Shown in pieces: positions 7,009 through 12,737 of a stretch of DNA of 12,737 bases. Below the pieces are notes generated by a model. That model saw only the letters and a list, made by a program, of their open reading frames with translations. It was not told the DNA's origin and ran no database searches. Position numbers and translations under genes: made by a program. Location of the stretch: positions 1 to 12,737 of the forward strand of contig LSKF01000028.1 of NCBI GenBank assembly GCA_001556995.1, read 5' to 3'. How positions within the stretch are numbered: position 1 is the first letter of the stretch; the number at the start of each line of letters is the position of its first letter. This DNA is from Erythrobacteraceae bacterium CCH12-C2. GTDB taxonomy: Bacteria > Pseudomonadota > Alphaproteobacteria > Sphingomonadales > Sphingomonadaceae.

Positions 7009-7740
7009 TCAGCCAATGCTCGGCAAATCTACAACTCGGAAAACAGACCCGGATCCGGCATCGCGGACAAGGTCAACGCGCTGGCCGTCCCAGTGGTAGT
7101 CGAGGTGTCGCCCCTGTAGGGGATTTGACGCGCAGTCCGGGTAGAAGAGCGCAACGCATTCCCCACCCGGATGCCGGACGCTCGGGTAGGCAATCCCGTC
7201 AGCTCCCGCGCCCATAAGGTGCCGTGCGAGAGCTTGTGAGGCAGCATAGCTATCGGGATCGAGCGCCGGATCCGGCGCACCCGCCAGAGCTCGGAGATCA
7301 TGCAGGTCTGCATCAACCGACATGACGATTTCGCGGAACTGCGAGGTCCAGCCAGGTGCTTCTCTGGTTCGCGCCATGAAACGGGCATGATGGTGGATTG
7401 TCTCGAACAGCGCAGTTTCGAACCGATCCCCGAAGTAGAGAACACCGTAACTGCCATCGGTAAAGCGGCTTGGCCGGTCGGTGCTGACGTGGGTGAATGG
7501 CGCCATGAGGTAGGAGGCGCCATTGCCGCCGACGCGCCGGCCTGCTGGAACGAGGTCAAGATTGCCAATCGTCGTCATGATGCGGGGATTGGTCTTCTGC
7601 TCTGCCGAAATCAGCAGCGGCCAGTCGGCTGGATCGGCGATGTCCTCGAACAGATCAATCGGCGGAAAGGCACTCCGGATGATCCGAACAGCGCCCTTCC
7701 ACTCAACTCTAGAAACGGGGATATCTGCCGCTTCGCTCAC
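7009..7740 (-). CDS. RES-domain toxin of a type II toxin-antitoxin pair
   Basis: A 243-residue RES-domain protein, named for its conserved Arg, Glu and Ser. Candidates here are R22 in RIIRSAFPP, E113 in ALFETIHHH and S187 in IAYPSVRHPGGECVALFY; the block FGDRFETALFETIHH and the later YPSVRHPGGE are typical. Characterised RES toxins (Pseudomonas Res, mycobacterial MbcT) deplete cellular NAD+ and arrest growth, and this one is expected to do the same in the cytoplasm. The start is a GTG at 7740-7738 that overlaps the antitoxin TGA as GTGA, so translation is coupled to the antitoxin with the usual antitoxin-first order. Length is at the upper end for the family and the three key residues appear intact, so I see no sign of inactivation. 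Confidence 0.88.
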   Translation of the reverse strand: MSEAADIPVSRVEWKGAVRIIRSAFPPIDLFEDIADPADWPLLISAEQKTNPRIMTTIGNLDLVPAGRRVGGNGASYLMAPFTHVSTDRPSRFTDGSYGVLYFGDRFETALFETIHHHARFMARTREAPGWTSQFREIVMSVDADLHDLRALAGAPDPALDPDSYAASQALARHLMGAGADGIAYPSVRHPGGECVALFYPDCASNPLQGRHLDYHWDGQRVDLVRDAGSGSVFRVVDLPSIG

Positions 7741-8150
7741 CAGCCGCCGCGCTCGGCGTCAAGGTAGCGACGCACCCGCATAATGTCGGTCAGCTCGCCT
7801 CCCAGCATCACGTCGAGCGCACTGGCTCCGCCGAACGCTTCATTCGCTACTCTGATCCAAGAATACCCGCGGGTGGCCTCCGAGAAGATGATCCGAAGCG
7901 CCTTGTGAATGCCCATGAGGTTGGACAGACGCGCACGCCCATCGCGCGAAACCCGCCCGGGACCTTCCGCCTTCCATCGGCGATACGAGCGCACCGGCAT
8001 GTCGAGCAGGGTTGCAGCTTGTTCGTCGGTCAGATCCCACTTGCCGAACAGATTGAGGACTGCCCGGAACATGGCAGCTGCCTCGTCCTGGGTAATCGGA
8101 TCGGGACGGAAGGCGGTAACGGCAGTATCAACGGGTTGCAGAGCCAGCAT
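7737..8150 (-). CDS. Xre/MbcA/ParS-type antitoxin with DUF2384 C-terminal domain
   Basis: A 137-residue antitoxin for the following RES toxin. Residues about 20-62 form an Xre-like helix-turn-helix (WDLTDEQAATLLDMPVRSYRRW), and the C-terminal half is the toxin-binding DUF2384 domain, with RLSNLMGIHKALRIIF, then FGGASALDVMLGG and the closing VRRYLDAERGGW that inserts into the toxin active site in known Xre-RES complexes. The ATG at 8150 is chosen because GGAG sits 7 bases upstream and a strong promoter lies just beyond it; the open frame back to 8315 runs through the promoter and into the helicase gene. The protein probably represses its own promoter through the half-site array at 8164-8220. 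It overlaps the toxin gene by four bases. Confidence 0.88.
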   Translation of the reverse strand: MLALQPVDTAVTAFRPDPITQDEAAAMFRAVLNLFGKWDLTDEQAATLLDMPVRSYRRWKAEGPGRVSRDGRARLSNLMGIHKALRIIFSEATRGYSWIRVANEAFGGASALDVMLGGELTDIMRVRRYLDAERGGW

Positions 8151-8163
8151 CGCAGTTCTCCAT

Positions 8164-8220
8164 ATGGCACTATATATGCCGAATGATGCCATTTGGCAAG
8201 GAACTATGCCGATAATGCCA
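8164..8220 (-). promoter_or_regulatory. Promoter and operator array of the toxin-antitoxin operon
   Basis: On the minus strand, TTGCCA (8199-8194) and TATATA (8176-8171) are separated by exactly 17 bases, a near-consensus sigma70 promoter. A start about 7 bases on would leave a short leader with GGAG at 8161-8158. GGCAT/ATGCC-type half-sites cover it at 8164-8169, 8176-8180, 8186-8190, 8194-8198, 8206-8210 and 8215-8219. Four of them form two near-identical units, TATGCCGAATGATGCCA (8175-8191) and TATGCCGATAATGCCA (8205-8220), exactly 30 bases apart (about three helical turns). The outer unit overlaps the last codons and stop of the helicase gene. This suits cooperative autorepression by the Xre antitoxin. 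Confidence 0.65.
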
Positions 8221-11200
8221 GTCTGGCGATCACGCTCGCTGCGCCATCGATCGGCACAAAAAGCCGGGTCTGGTAGCGGATGATCTCGGTGAAGCAGCCT
8301 TGCGCTTTGTACCAATCAAGGCGGGCAACGCTCCAACCGGTCAGCTCAATTCGCTGCGAGCCATTGACCAGGCTGCGTTTGACCATGAGCTGTTCGCGGC
8401 CCGCGACTTCCATGGCCCGGCCCGTTGCCAGGACGGTCTGGACAATGTCGTCGGCGGAAAGCGTCTGTTCCCGTTCGAGACCCAGCGCCCGGCACAGTTC
8501 GGGCACGCAATGTACGGGAACCTCACGGCCTAGCAACGAGCGGCCATCGACTGCCGAGATGCGGCTCACCCTCACGAAATCAGACGGTAGCTTGTCCCAG
8601 ACCGGAAGCAGGAGGCCCGTCGCAAGATACAGACGTTCGCGCTTATGGCTCGTGCTCGCCTCTTCCACCTCGGCGGCCCAGGCCTCGCGGAATGCCTCAA
8701 TGGCAATGTCCTCCCAGCTGCTCTCAGCCAACTGATCTTCGGTGATGTGAGTGCGCCCCAACGGACGCAGCAATTCGAAGCGGGTCACGCGCGTACCGTC
8801 ATCGGCAAGAATACTGCGGGCGGGCACAATCAGCGCGACCCGGCCCGAGCGGGCGTTCCGAACGAGCCGCTGCCGTTGCACCGTGAGGCCGTGAACCTCC
8901 TCGAGCCGCTTCAGCGTGAGCGGCTTCAGGGCTCTGGCGATTTCCAGTTCAAGCAGATGGGTGGTCGCGCCCGAGGCCGGATCGGTGCGCAGCAGCGTGT
9001 CCGACAGGACAGCGAAGTCCTCGACCGCGATCGTCTCGAGGCCCAAATCGAGTGTGCCTGCCTGCCGGGCGGCATCGATGCGCGCTTCGACCAGCCCCAT
9101 GAACTCATCGAAGATCGCGTTCTGCAGGGCGATAGGCAGCGCGAGGATACGATTGAGCCACCGCTGGATCGAGGGCAGGTCATCGACCATTGACCCATCG
9201 GGCGCTTCGATCCGCAGGCCCGTCAGCTCCTGAAAGCGCCCAAGGCTGACCGCCTCGAGCTTGCCGGTGAACAAGAGGCCGAACCAGCGATGAAGCGCCT
9301 CCTTGGCGTAGATGCTTTCGAGATTGTCTGCCGGATCAAAAAGGTTCTGCCCTCCCGTCTGGCGTTGCCCGCGCGTCAGAGCACCCAGACTGTCCAGGCG
9401 CCGCGCGATCGTAGAGATGAACCGGCGCTCGCCGCGCACATCGGTCGTCACCGGTCTGAACAGCGGAGCCGATGCCTGATTGGTGCGATTGGTCCGTCCG
9501 AGCCCCTGGATTGCGGCATCAGCGCGCCAGCCCGGCTCTAGGAGAAAGTGGACGCGGCGCGCCTGGTTCTTGGCGGCCAGATCGGCATGGTAGCTGCGCC
9601 CGGTTCCTCCAGCGTCGGAAAAGACCAGGATGCGCTTGGTGCCGTCCATGAAGGCCTGGGTCTCGGCGACATTGGCGCGTGGCGAACGGGATTGCAGCCT
9701 CTGACAGCCGTCACGACCGACGATGAGCCGGCGCGTGCGACCGGTCACTTCCGCCACCTGGTCGACGCCGAAGCGTTCGATGATGGCATCAAGTGCGGTC
9801 GCGATCGGCGGCAGAGCGCAGAGCTGCTCGATCATCCGGTCGCGCGCGGCGAGTGCCGATCGGCACAGTACCGGCGCGCCTTGCTCGTCGCTCATCGGCT
9901 CGGAGCGAGGATAACCGTTTTCGTCGGTGAAGACGGCCATAAGCCGGACTGGAAAGCTCTTGGCCAGATAGTCGATCACATATTCCCGCGGGGACAGATC
10001 AATCTCCAGCGCTTCGCGTTCCTCGTCCGAGAGGTCAGCAAGCCGGCGGTTGAGCATAGCTTCGGCGGTCGAGACCAGTTGGACGACTACAGCGCTTCCG
10101 TGGGCAAGCGCGCTGTCGATGGCTGGCAACAGGCTCGGCAGCTTCATCGACAGAAGGAGCTGTGCGAAGAAGCGCTGCTTGGTCCCCTCGAAGATCGACA
10201 GCGCTGCGGACTTGGCACCGGAGTTGAGCGTCCCGCCAGTTTCACAGTCGACGATCCGGGTCGCTTCCAACGCTTCGCGCAGGTTGGCGTGTATGATCGC
10301 CCATGCTTCAGCATAGGCATCGTAGACCGCGATCTGCTCTTCGGTCAGGCAATGCTCGAGGATGTCGTACTCGACACCCGCGAAAGAGAGTGCGCGCGCG
10401 GTGTAGAGGCCGAGCGACTTGAGATCCCGCGCGACCAGTTCCATCGCGGCGATGCCGCCGTCACGAATATCGGCGACGAAGGCCTCGCGGTTGGCGAAGG
10501 CGGTTTCCGGACCCCAGAGCCCGAGGCGCGTCGCATAGGCGAGGTTGTTGACGTCCGACGCACCAGTTGCCGAGGCGTAGAGCACCCTTGCCCGGGGGAG
10601 GAGGTTCTGCAGGCGCACCCCGGCAATGCCTTGCTCCGATCCTTTGACCTTGCCGCGAGAGCCTTCGCCACCAGCAGCGTTAGCCATGGCGTGCGCTTCG
10701 TCGAACACGATCACGCCTTCGAAATCCTCACCAGCCCAGGCGAGGATCTGGTCGAGCCGGGTTGCGTCGCTCCGACCCGAACGCAGCGTCGGATAGGTCA
10801 CGAAAAGGATCCCGTCGCGCATCGCGATGGGGGTGCCGAGTTTCCAAGACGCCAGCGGCTGGATGTCGATTGGGAGACCGCCAAGCGCAGCCCAGTCGCG
10901 GCGGGCATCTTCGAGCAGCGCCTCGTTCTTAGAAATCCAGATATGGCGGCGTTCCCCGCGCACCCATCGATCAAGAATGACGCTCGCAACCTGACGGCCC
11001 TTCCCGGCACCTGTTCCGTCTCCAAGAAAATAGCCCAGTCGGTAGGTCTGGCCTTCCGCGGATGCCTTGAGTGAACAGCCCTTGTCCTCTGGCTCGAACC
11101 GGCCGGGAAGATCGCGGGCGTGGGCGCTTGCAGCATAGATCAGGGTCTCTGCCTGGGCAGCCGACAGCAGTCCCTTGGCGATAAGCCCGTCAGGCAGCTG

Positions 11201-12445
11201 CGGCACTGCGTCAGGCATCGGAGCAGCGATCGAACCCATGGCGACGGACTCAACAAGCGGCGTCGGATGCCCGGCCGCGCCATCGATTACGATCCTGCTC
11301 GGGCGATAGGGCAGATAGTGGCCGACCTGAGGGGCGACCGGCGCAGGGGTTTCGAGCGACTGGTAGGTGAGCGGCTTGATAGCGGAGGCAGCAGGAGTGA
11401 TCCTTGCTGGTGTCGGAAGCGGCAAGCGCCTCGCAGCCACCAGACGAAATGGAGCACGAGCCGAAAGGCTAGATTTCTCGGGAGCGGCCTCCAGGCTGGC
11501 GCGAGCCGGTAAAGCATCGACAAGATGGGCCAGCTGGCGCAAGTCGTTGATGCGGACAGCGACAGGCTCATTGGCGCCTTCCACCTTGTCGAGAACCAGA
11601 AGCCGCGTGGTGATCCCGGTGCCGCTCTTGATGAAGGCACGTTCGACCGCAGCATTGAGCCGCAACGACACTGGCCCCTTCGCCCCGGCCAGAAACCGCG
11701 CGCAATCGAACCATTCAGGCATGATCGCGACAAGCCTTCCGCCGGGAGCAAGGCGGCTCCAGGCCGATCGTAAATGCCTCGCCCCGGTGCGGCCATCGTG
11801 TCCCCGCTCGACGCCGTGAGAATAGGGCGGGTTCATGAGCACGGCGCTTGGGACGACGGCCGGATCGAGCAATTCGTCGATCAGCTCGGCATCATGTCCG
11901 GTCACGCGGGCAGCCGGGAACGCCACAGTCAGGCAGTCGCGGCGCAGCGGTGAAATTTCGTTCAGGACAAGGCGGGTGCCGGCTTTGGCGGCCCAGACCG
12001 CAAGCATCCCCGTGCCGGCCGAGGGTTCGAGCACGAGCTCGTCGGGAATCAACCCACAGGCCCGTGCGGCAAGCCAAGCAAGCCGCGGCGGCGTTGCAAA
12101 CTGCTGCCATTCGATCTGCTCGTCGCTGCGATTGGTCTGGGTCGGGACTCGGGCATCGAATCCGCAGAAGAACTGATCCGCCTCGTCGATCGGGCTCGTG
12201 AGATGGATCTGATCTGATGCTTGCATGTGTTGAACCTGCGCCAACTCTAGCGCAGCGTGAACATCACGGACTGACCATGCCCCGAGTGCATCGGTTCCGC
12301 CGAAGTGGTCCGTCATGATGCGGTTGATGTCGCTGCGCGAAATCGGGCGGCCTGCTGCAAACTGCGACGCCATTGCTTTGGCTGCTGTCACGACAAGCGG
12401 CGGAGATGGTGGATCGAATGCGAAAGCGAGGGAAGAGTTGGACAT
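8204..12445 (-). CDS. Strawberry-notch-like SF2 helicase fused to an N-terminal DNA-methyltransferase domain
   Basis: A 1413-residue two-enzyme protein. The N-terminal half has a SAM-dependent methyltransferase with LEPSAGTGML (motif I, about 139-148) and NPPYS (motif IV, 205-209), the signature of N6-adenine DNA methyltransferases. A proline-rich linker (about 340-420) leads to the strawberry-notch helicase: Walker A GDGTGAGKGR (475-484), FDEAHAMAN with the DEAH box (582-585), ASATGAS motif III (624-630), and in the C-terminal RecA lobe FSDAGGTGRSYHADL (942-956) and motif VI QGLGRTNR (980-987). The last 400 residues hold no domain I recognise. ATG 12445 is preceded by AGGAGG at a 6-base spacing. 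Such proteins are typical of conjugative elements and phages; phage P1 DarB has a similar methylase plus helicase build and protects entering DNA from type I restriction. A related anti-restriction or DNA-processing role here is inference. All key motifs look intact. Confidence 0.92.
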   Translation of the reverse strand: MSNSSLAFAFDPPSPPLVVTAAKAMASQFAAGRPISRSDINRIMTDHFGGTDALGAWSVRDVHAALELAQVQHMQASDQIHLTSPIDEADQFFCGFDARVPTQTNRSDEQIEWQQFATPPRLAWLAARACGLIPDELVLEPSAGTGMLAVWAAKAGTRLVLNEISPLRRDCLTVAFPAARVTGHDAELIDELLDPAVVPSAVLMNPPYSHGVERGHDGRTGARHLRSAWSRLAPGGRLVAIMPEWFDCARFLAGAKGPVSLRLNAAVERAFIKSGTGITTRLLVLDKVEGANEPVAVRINDLRQLAHLVDALPARASLEAAPEKSSLSARAPFRLVAARRLPLPTPARITPAASAIKPLTYQSLETPAPVAPQVGHYLPYRPSRIVIDGAAGHPTPLVESVAMGSIAAPMPDAVPQLPDGLIAKGLLSAAQAETLIYAASAHARDLPGRFEPEDKGCSLKASAEGQTYRLGYFLGDGTGAGKGRQVASVILDRWVRGERRHIWISKNEALLEDARRDWAALGGLPIDIQPLASWKLGTPIAMRDGILFVTYPTLRSGRSDATRLDQILAWAGEDFEGVIVFDEAHAMANAAGGEGSRGKVKGSEQGIAGVRLQNLLPRARVLYASATGASDVNNLAYATRLGLWGPETAFANREAFVADIRDGGIAAMELVARDLKSLGLYTARALSFAGVEYDILEHCLTEEQIAVYDAYAEAWAIIHANLREALEATRIVDCETGGTLNSGAKSAALSIFEGTKQRFFAQLLLSMKLPSLLPAIDSALAHGSAVVVQLVSTAEAMLNRRLADLSDEEREALEIDLSPREYVIDYLAKSFPVRLMAVFTDENGYPRSEPMSDEQGAPVLCRSALAARDRMIEQLCALPPIATALDAIIERFGVDQVAEVTGRTRRLIVGRDGCQRLQSRSPRANVAETQAFMDGTKRILVFSDAGGTGRSYHADLAAKNQARRVHFLLEPGWRADAAIQGLGRTNRTNQASAPLFRPVTTDVRGERRFISTIARRLDSLGALTRGQRQTGGQNLFDPADNLESIYAKEALHRWFGLLFTGKLEAVSLGRFQELTGLRIEAPDGSMVDDLPSIQRWLNRILALPIALQNAIFDEFMGLVEARIDAARQAGTLDLGLETIAVEDFAVLSDTLLRTDPASGATTHLLELEIARALKPLTLKRLEEVHGLTVQRQRLVRNARSGRVALIVPARSILADDGTRVTRFELLRPLGRTHITEDQLAESSWEDIAIEAFREAWAAEVEEASTSHKRERLYLATGLLLPVWDKLPSDFVRVSRISAVDGRSLLGREVPVHCVPELCRALGLEREQTLSADDIVQTVLATGRAMEVAGREQLMVKRSLVNGSQRIELTGWSVARLDWYKAQGCFTEIIRYQTRLFVPIDGAASVIARLALSA

Positions 12446-12451
12446 GGAAAA

Positions 12452-12510
12452 CCTCCTGACGAGGTCCTGCGTCTCGCAGGCCTCAATCAGCCGAAGGCCC
12501 CCTCCCCTCT
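12452..12510 (-). promoter_or_regulatory. Structured 5' leader of the helicase gene, same design as the parB leader
   Basis: On the minus strand a purine run (12510-12496) is followed by CTGATTGAGG (12490-12481), then CCTGCG (12480-12475), an AGA loop, CGCAGG (12471-12466), a bulged A, CCTC (12464-12461), G, and TCAG (12459-12456). This folds as CTGA/TCAG, GAGG/CCTC and a perfect 6-base CCTGCG/CGCAGG stem. The ribosome binding site AGGAGG (12457-12452) shares two bases with the closing strand. The purine run, CTGATTGAG and TCAGGAG are all shared with the parB leader at 1423-1496, whereas the inner stems differ in sequence. Confidence 0.6.
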
Positions 12511-12540
12511 GGCTCGCTGATCAGGTTTCCCGAGCGAGCC
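12511..12540 (-). terminator. Inverted repeat spanning the Toprim stop codon
   Basis: GGCTCGCT (12511-12518) and AGCGAGCC (12533-12540) are a perfect 8-base inverted repeat with a 14-base loop that contains the Toprim stop codon. It could be an attenuating or mRNA-processing hairpin between Toprim and the helicase, but no U-tract follows and one arm is coding sequence, so a terminator role is uncertain. Confidence 0.3.
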
Positions 12541-12737
12541 TCGCCTTGAGTTCATCGTTCCAGTCGAAGCCGGTGGACGCTGGCGCTCGCGGCTGAATGA
12601 CACGGCCCGGCGCAGAATATGCCTTTAGGGCGCGCCTCTCAGCGAGCTCGCCTCCTGCATCATTGTCGATGAACAAGTGGACCTCGCGCACACTCTCTGG
12701 AATCGCGACGAGGCCGAACCGCTCGTTACCGAGCGTT
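12521..12737 (-). CDS. Toprim-domain protein, C-terminal 71 residues only
   Basis: The frame enters at the right edge and stops with TGA at 12523-12521. The visible part reads VHLFIDNDAGGELAERRA, where FIDNDAGG contains the acidic DxD pair of a Toprim domain, followed near the end by GFDWNDEL, a tail seen in the Toprim proteins of plasmids and ICEs (primase- or DUF7146-like). Toprim domains bind Mg2+ in primases, topoisomerases and nucleases. Which of these this one is cannot be decided because the N-terminal part lies outside the window. It is encoded 75 bases upstream of the helicase on the same strand and is probably in the same operon. Confidence 0.8.
   Translation of the reverse strand, partial: TLGNERFGLVAIPESVREVHLFIDNDAGGELAERRALKAYSAPGRVIQPRAPASTGFDWNDELKARLARET

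Noticed and set aside
6790..7119. Small plus-strand frame between the kinase and the toxin gene
   Set aside because: It spans the kinase start, a repeat, a hairpin and the toxin 3' end, and encodes nothing recognisable.
8175..8220. CRISPR-like or iteron-type repeat array
   Set aside because: Only two units of 16-17 bases, with a promoter between and over them; an operator explains them better than an origin or CRISPR.
8151..8315. N-terminal extension of the antitoxin to 8315
   Set aside because: It would run through the promoter, the operator array and the end of the helicase gene; the ATG at 8150 has a proper ribosome binding site and gives a family-length protein.
9548..11074. A 508-codon open frame on the plus strand
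   Set aside because: Entirely opposite the helicase domain, with no motif of its own; a shadow frame in G+C-rich coding sequence.

Overview
The window looks like part of a plasmid or integrative/conjugative element from a GC-rich alphaproteobacterium, most likely a member of the Sphingomonadales. This rests on the large TonB-dependent receptor with an N-terminal carboxypeptidase-regulatory-like domain, the overall high G+C, and the minus-strand set Toprim, methyltransferase-strawberry-notch helicase and ParB-like protein, a backbone set I associate with sphingomonad plasmids. Taxonomy is inferred from gene content only. No rRNA, tRNA, CRISPR array, transposase or integrase was seen.

Layout, left to right. 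(1) 1-1414, minus: a ParB-like protein, cut by the left edge. (2) 1415-1803: a 389-base intergenic region holding the structured parB leader, one copy of a dispersed repeat and two short palindromes before the next gene. (3) 1804-4842, plus: an Oar-like TonB-dependent receptor. (4) 4951-6800, minus: two translationally coupled genes, a methylthioribose-kinase-like phosphotransferase followed by a nucleoside hydrolase. (5) 7009-8150, minus: an Xre/MbcA-type antitoxin and RES-domain toxin pair with a clear promoter and an array of GGCAT/ATGCC half-sites that runs into the 3' end of the next gene. (6) 8204-12445, minus: a 1413-residue protein with an N6-adenine-type methyltransferase domain followed by a strawberry-notch SF2 helicase. 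(7) 12521-12737, minus: the C-terminal end of a Toprim-domain protein, cut by the right edge.

How the parts fit. Toprim, helicase-methyltransferase and ParB resemble the DNA-handling and anti-restriction proteins of conjugative elements and phages (phage P1 DarB has a comparable methylase plus helicase build). The receptor, hydrolase and kinase look like metabolic cargo: the receptor could bring a nucleoside-like substrate across the outer membrane, the hydrolase would release the sugar from the base, and the kinase would phosphorylate the sugar. The substrate is unknown. The Xre-RES pair could stabilise the element.

The most interesting signal is non-coding. The leaders of the parB-like gene and of the helicase gene share a purine-rich run, the sequence CTGATTGAG, a closed hairpin and a downstream strand ending in TCAGGAG that merges with the ribosome binding site. 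This looks like a repeated cis-regulatory RNA controlling translation of backbone genes. A second good signal is the helically phased operator array over the toxin-antitoxin promoter.
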